Assembly (NCBI GenBank): GCA_046543175.1 | Contig: JBKGZY010000002.1 | Location: forward strand, 1 to 44,500 | Length of the DNA: 44,500 nucleotides | Reading direction: 5' to 3' | DNA from: Dichotomicrobium sp046543175 | GTDB lineage: Bacteria; Pseudomonadota; Alphaproteobacteria; Rhizobiales; Rhodomicrobiaceae | Shown here: one piece after another, positions 26,391-34,298 of the stretch | How the letters are laid out: each line of letters starts with the position of its first letter | Numbering within the stretch: position 1 is the stretch's first letter | Program-made: the position numbers and the translations under genes | Notes under the pieces: generated by a model | Told to the model about the DNA's origin: nothing | Database searches by the model: none | Seen by the model: only the letters and a program-made list of their open reading frames with translations

Positions 26391-26927
26391 TCAGGCCGGC
26401 GCGTTCGCATCGGCGGGCAGCATTTTCGGCGTGATGAACAAGCGCAGATAACCGTCACCGACGCACAGCCCGCGCCAGTCGGCCAGTTCAATGTCGACCA
26501 CCGCCAGCCCGCAGGTCGGAAACTTCCGGCAGATGGCGTCCACCGCCTCGGGCGCTCCCTGGCTGAACAGGTCGAGCGCCAGCGCGTGAAGCCCCGGATT
26601 ATGCCCGAGGATCATGACATGCTGGACCTCGGCGGGCTGGCTGCGAAGCAAATCCAGCATGGTCGCCGCGCTGGCATGATAGAGTCGCTCGTCGGCGTGC
26701 AGATCCGGCGCGTCGCCACCTTCGCCGAAGGACAGCGCAAAGGTCTCACGCGCGCGCTGGGCCGGCGAGCACAGCACCGTATCGGGCCTTAGCCCCGACT
26801 CGCGCAAAAACGCGCCCATCGCCGGGGCGGAACGCTGGCCGCGCTTGGACAGGCCGCGGTCGAAATCCTCCAGCGATGGATCGTCCCAACTCGATTTCGC
26901 GTGACGGTAGAGAGAAACCGTGCGCAT
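26391..26927 (-). CDS. SixA-type histidine phosphatase
   Basis: Small histidine-phosphatase-superfamily enzyme of the SixA type; in E. coli SixA removes phosphate from phosphohistidine of the nitrogen phosphotransferase system. The 178 aa start MRTVSLYRHAKSSWDDPSLE, with the RHG-type motif RHA (Arg8, His9). The second catalytic segment VMILGHNPGLHALAL provides His109, and CSPAQRARET the Arg. The frame is open for another 54 codons upstream (to 27089) but the first residues there are not conserved; GGAAACGGAA precedes ATG 26927. It sits between trpE and trpG, although nothing links it biochemically to tryptophan. The true substrate is unknown. Confidence 0.85.
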   Translation of the reverse strand: MRTVSLYRHAKSSWDDPSLEDFDRGLSKRGQRSAPAMGAFLRESGLRPDTVLCSPAQRARETFALSFGEGGDAPDLHADERLYHASAATMLDLLRSQPAEVQHVMILGHNPGLHALALDLFSQGAPEAVDAICRKFPTCGLAVVDIELADWRGLCVGDGYLRLFITPKMLPADANAPA

Positions 26928-27116
26928 TTCCGTTTCCTGAAATTTTTCGGCAGGTCCGGGCTGTCGCGCATATGTCGGTGCGGCAGCAGCCTTGCGCAAG
27001 CTGACCTGACGGAACCTAGCCCCGGTTGGCGGACAAATCCATATCTGCTGCCCGCCATACGGGAAATTGAAAATACTGTGATTAACCAAACGTGCAGGCT
27101 GGCCGCGTGCGCCGTG

Positions 27117-28634
27117 TTACTGACCGCGCTGCGCCTGGCTGGCGAAGCGCACGGCCTCGTCCGCGGCGCGGAACAAAGCCTTGGCCTTGTTGACGCACTC
27201 GGTATGCTCTGATTCGGGCACGGAGTCGGCAACGATGCCCGCGCCTGCCTGCACATACATCTTGCCGTCCTTGACGATCGAGGTGCGCAGCACGATGCAG
27301 GTGTCCATGTCTCCGTCGGCGGTGAAATAGCCGACGCATCCGGCATAGATGCCGCGTTTGTCCGGCTCCAGCTCGTCGATGATCTCCATCGCCCGGACCT
27401 TGGGTGCGCCGGAGACGGTGCCCGCCGGGAAGCCGCCCATCAGCGCGTCGATGCGGTCATGGTCCGCCGCCAGCCGGCCCGTCACGTTCGAAACGATGTG
27501 CATGACCTGGCTGTAGTACTCCAGGAAGAAGCTGTCGGTGACGCGCACCGTTCCCGGCTCGGCGACCCGGCCGACATCGTTGCGCCCGAGATCGAGCAGC
27601 ATGAGGTGCTCCGCGCGCTCCTTCTCATCGTTCAGGAGGTCTTCGGCGTTGCGCTTGTCCTCCGCCGGAGTCTGGCCGCGCGGGCGGGTGCCGGCGATGG
27701 GCCGGATCGTGACGTTGCCCTCGCGCAGGCGCACGAGGATTTCCGGGCTGGAGCCGACCACGGCGAAATCGTCGAAGTTGAGGTAATACAGATAGGGCGA
27801 GGGATTGACACGGCGCAGCGCGCGGTACAGCGCGAATGGCGGCAGCGTGAACGGCGTCTCGAAGCGCTGGCTGAGCACGACCTGGAAGATGTCGCCGGCG
27901 GCGATGTACTCCTTCGCGCGGCGCACCATGTCGCGGTACTGTTCCGGCGCCATGTTCGAGGTTTCCGCCGGCATGGCGGCGATGTCGCCGTTCGCCCCCG
28001 GGGCGTGGGGCAGGGGGCTGTCAAGCCTGTCGAGCGTACGACTGAGCCGCTCGCAGGCGCGGGCATAGGCCGTTTTCGCGCCGAGCCTGCCGTTGGGGCG
28101 GACCGGCGTGACGATGATGATCTCGTCGCGGACATTGTCGAACACCGCGATGATTGTCGGGCGCAGCAGCACGGCATCCGGTGTGCCGACAGGGTCCGGG
28201 CGGCCGTCGGGCAGGTCTTCGACGAGGCGCACCGTGTCATAGCCCATGTAGCCGAACACACCGGCCGCCATCGGCGGCAGGCTTTCGGGCAGTTCGATGC
28301 GCGAGGCGTCGAGAAACCGGCGCAGCGCCTTGAGGGTGCCGCCACGGCAGGGCTTGAAGGTGCCCGCATCGCGCTGGACGGCGGTGTTGAGTTCGGCCTT
28401 GTCGCCGTTGGCGCGCCAGATCGCGTCGGGGGCCATGCCGATGATGGAATAGCGTCCGCGCGCCGCCCCGCCTTCCACCGATTCCAGCAGGAACGTGTTC
28501 GGGTCGTCACCGCACAGCTTCAGCATGGCGGAGACCGGCGTTTCCAGATCCGCGACCAGCCGCGTCCAGACCACTTGCGCCTTGCCCGCCTTGTAGGCCG
28601 CCGCGAAGGACTCGAAATCGGGTGCGAAATTCAT
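27117..28634 (-). CDS. trpE: Anthranilate synthase component I
   Basis: Converts chorismate to anthranilate with ammonia from TrpG; the committed and usually feedback-inhibited step. The 505 aa contain the N-terminal region with LLESVEGGAARGRYSIIGM (the LLES element is part of the tryptophan-binding site in the family) and the chorismate-binding domain: YIAAGDIFQVVLSQRF, NPSPYLYYLNF, IRPIAGTRPRG, DEKERAEHLMLLDLGRNDVG, FPAGTVSGAPKVRAMEII and AGAGIVADSVPESEH. No leader peptide with tandem Trp codons is visible in the 75 bases between ppiD and trpE. The Shine-Dalgarno is weak. Confidence 0.96.
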   Translation of the reverse strand: MNFAPDFESFAAAYKAGKAQVVWTRLVADLETPVSAMLKLCGDDPNTFLLESVEGGAARGRYSIIGMAPDAIWRANGDKAELNTAVQRDAGTFKPCRGGTLKALRRFLDASRIELPESLPPMAAGVFGYMGYDTVRLVEDLPDGRPDPVGTPDAVLLRPTIIAVFDNVRDEIIIVTPVRPNGRLGAKTAYARACERLSRTLDRLDSPLPHAPGANGDIAAMPAETSNMAPEQYRDMVRRAKEYIAAGDIFQVVLSQRFETPFTLPPFALYRALRRVNPSPYLYYLNFDDFAVVGSSPEILVRLREGNVTIRPIAGTRPRGQTPAEDKRNAEDLLNDEKERAEHLMLLDLGRNDVGRVAEPGTVRVTDSFFLEYYSQVMHIVSNVTGRLAADHDRIDALMGGFPAGTVSGAPKVRAMEIIDELEPDKRGIYAGCVGYFTADGDMDTCIVLRTSIVKDGKMYVQAGAGIVADSVPESEHTECVNKAKALFRAADEAVRFASQAQRGQ

Positions 28635-28709
28635 GGCTCAGGCGCAAAAGGTCCGGTGGGCTGTTGCGGCGGGCGGCGTGGCGGGGCACTGACTGCTGTC
28701 CGGTGTGTG

Positions 28710-30590
28710 TTACATCCCGAACTGCTGGTCTAACACCTCGCGATTGACGGTGTAGTCATAGCGGCTGCGCAGCCCGGCCAGATACTGTTCGGTCAGGTCG
28801 TTTTCCAGACTGCTACTCAAGGCGCTGCGCAACTGCTCGGCCTCCTCGCCTTCGACAGGCTCTGGCTCGGTGATCTCCACGACCTTGAACACCGACTGGG
28901 CCGGCCGTTCCGGTGCGGAGGCGGTGGCAATGCCATCGAGCGGCAGCGTGAAGGCGCGCCCCACCGCGGCCGAGCTCAACGCGCCCACCTCGGCGGTGCG
29001 CTTGATCGCATCGGTCCGGGAGACCGTGGTGCCGGCGCTTTTCGCAAGTTCTTCCATGCTCTTGCCCGCGCGCGCCTGTTCGGCGAGTTCTTCCGCCTTG
29101 GCGACGATCGCCTGGCGCAACTGCTCCGCGCGCCATGCCGCCTCGACGTCGTCCTTAATCTCGGCAAAGGGCCGTTCCGCGGCCGGATTGATATCAAGTA
29201 CTTCGTACCAGACCATGCCGCCGTCTGATGTCTCGATATACTCCTCGTCGAGGCCGACATCGGTGGCGAACACGGCCTCGCGGAAAGATTCGAGATCGGC
29301 GGGTGCGGCGGCCTCGCTCCCATCCGGGGCATTGCCGCTGCGGTCGAGCGTCACCGTCTTGTGGGGCACATTCAGCTTCTCCGCGATCTCGGCAAGCGGG
29401 GCGCCGGCCGCACGCTCATCCTCGATCTCGTCCCGGAGATCGAGAATACGCTCGGCCGCCGCGCGCTCCGTCAGTTCCTTGCGAATCTGGTCCTTGACGT
29501 CCGCAAAGCTCTGGCTCCTGCCTTCCTGGATATCCGTCACCTTGAGAATGACGGTGGAGAACTGACCCTTTACCGGCTGCGAATGCGCGCCTTCTTCCAG
29601 CGAAAAGGCCGCTTCGGCGATCTTGTCGTCGCTGATTTCGCTCTTCGTCATGTTCCCGAGTTGGGTATCGCTTTCGCTCATCCCCTGCTGCTCGGCGACT
29701 TCAAGGAACGGCGTGCCGGATTCCAGCGCCTCGTATCCCTTCTGCGCGGCCGCCATGTCGGGGAAGACGATCTGGCGGACATCGCGTCGCTCCGGCCGGT
29801 TGTATTGATCGCGCCGCGCTTCGTAATCGGCCCGGACCTGTTCATCGGTCACGTCGACGCGGTCCGCGAGCACCTCCGGCCTGAGGTTGATGACCGCCAC
29901 CTCGCGCGTTTCCGGCGCCATGAACTGGTCGGTATTGTCCTCGTAGAAGCTGCGCAGCTTGCTCTCGCTCGCCTCGGGCAACTCGTCGATCGCATCCGGC
30001 CCGACACTGAAATGGGCGATCACGCGCGTCTCGTTGCGGTAGCGGTTCAACGCGGAGATGAGCGTTTCCGGGACCGCCGGCATCTCGCTTAGGGTCTCGA
30101 CGACCTGGCTGCGCACGATCGCGTCGCGTTCCTGGCTGAGCAGCGCGGCTTCGGACATGTTGGTGAACTGCAGTGCCCGCTCGAACATCGCGCGACTGAA
30201 CTCGCCCGACGAATCCTGGAAGACCGGGCTCTGAACGATGCGTTGCGACACCTGTTCATCGCTCACGCTCAGGCCGAGACTGCGGGCATGCGCGTCCAGC
30301 AGTGCGGCGTCCACGATTTCGTCCAGCACCCGCTCGGGCAGCCGCGCCGCGCGCGCCTGCTCCGCGGTGACGCGCTGGCCGCTTTGCCGGCTCAAGGCGT
30401 TGATGCGGTTCTGATAAGCGGTGCGGAACCGCTCCAGCGGGATCTCTTCATCGGCCACCCGCGCCAGCACCTGCTCGTTGCCGCCGGTAAACTGGTCCGC
30501 GATGCCCCAAACCGCGAAACTGACGATCAGGAGCCCGATCAGGATTTTGGCAAGCCATCCGCTGGCATTCTTCCTGAGATTATCAAGCAT
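28710..30590 (-). CDS. ppiD: PpiD-type membrane-anchored peptidyl-prolyl isomerase
   Basis: Periplasmic folding chaperone anchored in the inner membrane next to the Sec translocon in model organisms. The 626 aa start MLDNLRKNASGWLAKILIGL, with one transmembrane helix at about residues 12-30 followed by a SurA-N-like chaperone domain (about 35-165), and a parvulin-like PPIC domain at about 240-360 (RPERRDVRQIVFPD to GQFSTVILKVTDI). The C-terminal part is a long helical second chaperone segment. The upstream frame is open to 30701 but those 37 residues are not conserved. Called ppiD by architecture; it precedes trpE in many Hyphomicrobiales. Probable first gene of the - strand cluster. Confidence 0.88.
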   Translation of the reverse strand: MLDNLRKNASGWLAKILIGLLIVSFAVWGIADQFTGGNEQVLARVADEEIPLERFRTAYQNRINALSRQSGQRVTAEQARAARLPERVLDEIVDAALLDAHARSLGLSVSDEQVSQRIVQSPVFQDSSGEFSRAMFERALQFTNMSEAALLSQERDAIVRSQVVETLSEMPAVPETLISALNRYRNETRVIAHFSVGPDAIDELPEASESKLRSFYEDNTDQFMAPETREVAVINLRPEVLADRVDVTDEQVRADYEARRDQYNRPERRDVRQIVFPDMAAAQKGYEALESGTPFLEVAEQQGMSESDTQLGNMTKSEISDDKIAEAAFSLEEGAHSQPVKGQFSTVILKVTDIQEGRSQSFADVKDQIRKELTERAAAERILDLRDEIEDERAAGAPLAEIAEKLNVPHKTVTLDRSGNAPDGSEAAAPADLESFREAVFATDVGLDEEYIETSDGGMVWYEVLDINPAAERPFAEIKDDVEAAWRAEQLRQAIVAKAEELAEQARAGKSMEELAKSAGTTVSRTDAIKRTAEVGALSSAAVGRAFTLPLDGIATASAPERPAQSVFKVVEITEPEPVEGEEAEQLRSALSSSLENDLTEQYLAGLRSRYDYTVNREVLDQQFGM

Positions 30591-30924
30591 GTCGGGTGAG
30601 GTGCTTTGTCGAAATGATCTGCAAATGTGGCGCTTCCGGCCGCTTCTTGCCCGGTACAATAGGTGCGGGAAGCGGTGCCCGCAAGGTAAACCGGCCTGCA
30701 TGCGGCGAAGATGTTTTTGTTATCGTCGGTATGGTACCAAGGGGTCCACAATCGCCCCGGAAACGTTATAATCGCGCCGATTTCACGCAATCACGCTTTT
30801 CGAGCGGGTGCCAACCCGGACGCACGGGCGCACCTCAGCCGTTAACCCGGAAGCCTTTGAACTAGCCGCCGCCTTGCGCGCGTGTTAGACCGCTTGGCGC
30901 TCCAACCAGAAGGCGGAAGACGTT
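30591..30924. other. Divergent intergenic region between ppiD and tpiA
   Basis: 334 bases between two divergent genes, with no tRNA or open frame worth calling. It should contain both promoters. A candidate for ppiD is at 30656-30684 on the - strand. On the + strand a perfect TATAAT at 30767-30772, 152 bases before the tpiA start, has no good -35 hexamer at 16-18 bases. Confidence 0.6.
30656..30684 (-). promoter_or_regulatory. Candidate ppiD promoter
   Basis: On the - strand TTGCGG (30679-30684) is 17 bases from TATTGT (30656-30661), about 66 bases before the ppiD start. The -10 matches four of six consensus positions. The same -35 hexamer with a 17-base spacer occurs before lexA and gltA. 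Confidence 0.4.
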
Positions 30925-31728
30925 ATGACTTTGACGAAGCCGCTCATCGTCGGCAACTGGAAAATGAACGGCCTGCGCTCCTCGACCGGCGAATTGCACA
31001 AGCTGATCGACGCGCTCGGTGCGGGAACCGCCGGGAAGGCCGATCTGATCGTTTGTCCGCCCGTGACACTGGTCATGGCATTCGCGCATATCGCCGGCGG
31101 ATCATCCCTGCAGATCGGTGCGCAGGACTGTCATCATGACATTTCCGGCGCCTACACCGGCGATATTTCCCCGGAGATGCTCGCCGATGCCGGGGCGAGC
31201 ACGGTCATTCTCGGCCATTCCGAGCGGCGCAGCTATCATGGCGAGCGCGATCGGGACGTGCAGCAGAAGGCGCGGGCGGCCCTGCGTGCGGGCATGCAGG
31301 CGATCATCTGTGTCGGCGAAACCCTCGGCGAGCGGCAGATGGGTCTGACTTTCAACGTGCTCCGCCGCCAGTTGCACGGCTCCGTCCCGCCGATGGCAAC
31401 CCGGCGGAACACGATCGTCGCCTACGAGCCCGTCTGGGCGATCGGAACGGGCAAGACGCCCACGCAGGACGAGATCGGCGAAGCGCACAACTTCATCGCG
31501 CAGGAGTTGGCGACTATCCTTGGCAACGAGGCCGCGTCCGGCTTTCGACTGCTGTATGGCGGCTCCGTGACACCGGACAATGCCGCCACCGTGCTCAGCG
31601 CCATGGATGTCCACGGCGCTCTGGTTGGCGGCGCGAGCCTGAAGGCCGAGAGTCTTCTCGCCATTGCATCCGCGCGGGTGCGGGCCGAGCGGACCGCGCA
31701 GTCAGCGGAGGACCATGTGTCGCCATGA
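30925..31728 (+). CDS. tpiA: Triose-phosphate isomerase
   Basis: Interconverts dihydroxyacetone phosphate and glyceraldehyde 3-phosphate in glycolysis and gluconeogenesis. The 267 aa show all catalytic residues: Asn11 and Lys13 in IVGNWKMNG, His98 in VILGHSERR, and Glu168 in VAYEPVWAIGTGKTPT. The phosphate-binding LLYGGSVTPDNA and ALVGGASL follow. GGCGGA precedes the ATG. The stop overlaps the next gene (ATGA). Confidence 0.97.
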   Translation: MTLTKPLIVGNWKMNGLRSSTGELHKLIDALGAGTAGKADLIVCPPVTLVMAFAHIAGGSSLQIGAQDCHHDISGAYTGDISPEMLADAGASTVILGHSERRSYHGERDRDVQQKARAALRAGMQAIICVGETLGERQMGLTFNVLRRQLHGSVPPMATRRNTIVAYEPVWAIGTGKTPTQDEIGEAHNFIAQELATILGNEAASGFRLLYGGSVTPDNAATVLSAMDVHGALVGGASLKAESLLAIASARVRAERTAQSAEDHVSP

Positions 31729-32156
31729 CGTCCCGCCGCGTCCTGACCACATCCGCGGTCGTCGCGCTGTGCATGGCCGGGTCGTTCTTCGCCGGGCAGG
31801 CCGTGGCGCTTCCGCTGACCGAAGCGGCCTGCGAGCGTTATGCGGCCGAGCGCCGGACCCTGATACGCTTGGGCGTCCGCGGGCATTTCCGGAAAGGCGC
31901 GGAGTGGGCGCAGGCGAACTTGACGGAACCGCAACTCGATCTTATCCAGCGGTATATCCGGATCAAGGAGGCGCTGGCATTTCGCTGCCCCGAACAGTAT
32001 GCCGCGCTGCCCGCGAAAACCGCGGATGAGCCGCGGCGGCTCGACGTCGTTCCGCCCGTACCGGGGCGCAAGCCGGCGGCGCCCGACTCGGAGACGGGCG
32101 TGACCCGGACCGTGACACCGCCGCCGCCGTCCAAGGGGCCCAAGGACCAGGGATGA
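31725..32156 (+). CDS. Small secreted protein of unknown function
   Basis: 143 aa. Residues 1 to about 29 are a clear signal peptide (MTSRRVL, then a hydrophobic AVVALCMAGSFFAG core, ending AVA). The mature part is a short domain with two Cys, in AACERYAAERRTL and LAFRCPEQY, and the segment FRKGAEWAQANLTEPQLDLI; a disulphide is possible. The last 45 residues are Pro-rich and probably disordered (VPPVPGRKPAAP, TPPPPSK). I believe similar small proteins occur between tpiA and secG in other Hyphomicrobiales, but I cannot confirm it here. It starts within the tpiA stop (ATGA overlap), so translation is coupled. Function unknown. Confidence 0.8.
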   Translation: MTSRRVLTTSAVVALCMAGSFFAGQAVALPLTEAACERYAAERRTLIRLGVRGHFRKGAEWAQANLTEPQLDLIQRYIRIKEALAFRCPEQYAALPAKTADEPRRLDVVPPVPGRKPAAPDSETGVTRTVTPPPPSKGPKDQG

Positions 32157-32194
32157 CCGTGGGCCGCGCGGATGCTAACCGAATTGGATAAAGC

Positions 32195-32545
32195 ATGATC
32201 ACATTCGTTCTCGTCATTCACCTGATGATCTGTATCGCGATGGTCGCGATCATCCTGCTTCAGCGTTCCGAGGGCGGCGCCCTCGGAATCGGCGGTGGTG
32301 GCGGTGGATTCATGTCGGGGCGCGGGTCCGGGAACCTGCTCACCCGTGCCACGGCCTACATGGCGGCGGCGTTCTTCGCGACGAGTATCGCCCTAACCGT
32401 TCTGGCCGATCTGCGCTCGACGGGGCCATCGCTGGGCGACGGGCCGGCGACCCAAGGGGAAACCTCTGACCCGGCGCTGCCCGATCTGGAGACGATCGCG
32501 CCCGAGGAAACTTCGCCGCAACCGGAAGTCCCGCGCCCGGAATAA
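32195..32545 (+). CDS. secG: Protein-export membrane protein SecG
   Basis: Auxiliary subunit of the SecYEG translocon. The 116 aa have two hydrophobic segments (about residues 1-22 and 50-72) joined by the diagnostic LQRSEGGALGIGGGGGGFMS loop. The C-terminal 40 residues are acidic and Pro-rich, a common alphaproteobacterial extension. It starts 38 bases after the small secreted protein gene and precedes pyrG. Confidence 0.93.
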   Translation: MITFVLVIHLMICIAMVAIILLQRSEGGALGIGGGGGGFMSGRGSGNLLTRATAYMAAAFFATSIALTVLADLRSTGPSLGDGPATQGETSDPALPDLETIAPEETSPQPEVPRPE

Positions 32546-32633
32546 GATTTATCCGACAAGCCGCGCGCTCCGCCTGTGGAAAGGCGCACGCGCGTGCTTC
32601 GCGCGCGCGGGCATGCGTGTAATTTGGAGGTCC

Positions 32634-34262
32634 ATGGCGCGATATATCTTCATCACCGGCGGCGTGGTTTCCTCTCTCGGCAAGGGACTGGCCTCGGCGG
32701 CACTCGGCGCGCTGCTTCAGGCGCGCGGCTACACCGTCCGGCTGCGCAAGCTGGACCCGTATCTGAATGTCGATCCGGGCACGATGAGTCCCTTCCAGCA
32801 CGGGGAGGTGTTCGTAACCGACGACGGCGCGGAAACCGATCTCGATCTCGGCCATTACGAGCGGTTCACCGGCGTGCCGTGCAGCCAGGCCGACAACGTC
32901 ACGACGGGGCGCATCTATTCCGACATCATTGCCAAGGAACGGCGCGGGGACTTCCTCGGCGGCACGGTCCAGGTCATCCCGCATGTGACCAACGCCATCC
33001 AGGACTTCATCGTGGAGGGCAACGAGGACGTCGATTTCGTGTTGTGCGAGATCGGCGGCACGGTGGGCGATATCGAGGGCTTGCCGTTCTTCGAGGCGAT
33101 CCGCCAGCTTTCCATCAAGCTGCCGCCGCGTGACGCGATCTTCATCCATCTCACGCTGCTGCCCTATGTCAGGGCGGCGGGTGAGTTGAAGACCAAGCCG
33201 ACCCAGCATTCGGTCAAGGAACTGCGCTCAATCGGCATTCAACCCAACATCCTGTTGTGCCGGGCCGACCGCGAAGTGCCGCCGGAAGAACGCCGCAAGA
33301 TCGCCCTGTTCTGCAATGTGCGCGCGGAGGCGGTGATACAGGCGCTCGATGTGCCCAGCATCTACGACGTGCCGATTGCCTATCACAACGAGGGGCTGGA
33401 CAGCGCCGTGCTCGACGCCTTCGGGATCGACGGTGCGCCGCTGCCCGATCTGACGCGCTGGGAGACCATCTCCGAGACCATCGCCAACCCGGATGGCGAT
33501 GTGACGATCGCCATCGTCGGCAAATACACCGAGTTGCAGGATGCCTACAAATCATTAACAGAGGCGCTGGTGCATGGTGGTATCGCCAACCGCGTACGTG
33601 TCAATATCTCGTGGATCGAGGCCGAGGTGTTCGAGCGCGAAGACCCGACGCCTTTCCTGGAGAACGTCAATGGCATCATCGTGCCGGGCGGTTTCGGCGA
33701 ACGCGGCTCGGCGGGCAAGATCGCCGCGGCCGGGTTCGCCCGGACACGCGGAGTGCCTTATTTCGGCATCTGTTTCGGCATGCAGATGGCGGTAATCGAG
33801 GTGGCGCGGCATCTCGCGGGGCTGCCGGGCGCGAACTCGACGGAATTCGGACCGGCAGACGTGCCGATCATCGGTCTGATGACCGAGTGGATGCGCGGCA
33901 ATGAACTGGAGCAGCGCGCGGAGTCGGGCGATCTGGGCGGAACCATGCGGCTGGGCGCGTACGAGGCGGTGCTGACTCCCGGCAGCCGGGTCGCGGACAT
34001 TTACCATGCGGGGCAGATCTCCGAGCGTCACCGCCACCGCTACGAGGTGAACATGCACTACCGCGACCAGCTCGAACGCGCCGGCCTGCGCGTTACAGGC
34101 GTATCGGCCGATGGCCTGCTGCCGGAGATCGTAGAGATACCGGATCACCCGTGGTTCATCGGCGTGCAATTCCACCCGGAGCTGAAATCCCGGCCCTTCG
34201 AGCCGCACCCCCTGTTCGCCTCGTTCGTGGCCGCGGCGGTGGAGCGCAGCCGCCTTGTTTGA
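32634..34262 (+). CDS. pyrG: CTP synthase
   Basis: Makes CTP from UTP with glutamine nitrogen. Of 542 aa, the N-terminal synthetase domain starts MARYIFITGGVVSSLGKGLA (P-loop region), with LDPYLNVDPGTMSPFQHGEV and GGTVGDIEGLPFFEAIRQ. The C-terminal class I amidotransferase domain has the nucleophile Cys380 in YFGICFGMQMA and the His-Pro-Glu of VQFHPELKSRPFEPHP. TTGGAGG ending at 32630 places the start at ATG 32634; seven upstream in-frame codons are excluded. It lies 88 bases after secG. In many relatives kdsA and eno follow; here a TAXI protein does. Confidence 0.97.
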   Translation: MARYIFITGGVVSSLGKGLASAALGALLQARGYTVRLRKLDPYLNVDPGTMSPFQHGEVFVTDDGAETDLDLGHYERFTGVPCSQADNVTTGRIYSDIIAKERRGDFLGGTVQVIPHVTNAIQDFIVEGNEDVDFVLCEIGGTVGDIEGLPFFEAIRQLSIKLPPRDAIFIHLTLLPYVRAAGELKTKPTQHSVKELRSIGIQPNILLCRADREVPPEERRKIALFCNVRAEAVIQALDVPSIYDVPIAYHNEGLDSAVLDAFGIDGAPLPDLTRWETISETIANPDGDVTIAIVGKYTELQDAYKSLTEALVHGGIANRVRVNISWIEAEVFEREDPTPFLENVNGIIVPGGFGERGSAGKIAAAGFARTRGVPYFGICFGMQMAVIEVARHLAGLPGANSTEFGPADVPIIGLMTEWMRGNELEQRAESGDLGGTMRLGAYEAVLTPGSRVADIYHAGQISERHRHRYEVNMHYRDQLERAGLRVTGVSADGLLPEIVEIPDHPWFIGVQFHPELKSRPFEPHPLFASFVAAAVERSRLV

Positions 34263-34298
34263 CGCCGGCGTGCGCGAGCCGCTGGCCAGGAGCACTGG

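Noticed and set aside
30767..30772. TATAAT as a firm tpiA promoter
   Set aside because: The -10 is perfect but no -35 hexamer fits at 16-18 bases, and it lies 152 bases from the start codon; kept only as a remark.
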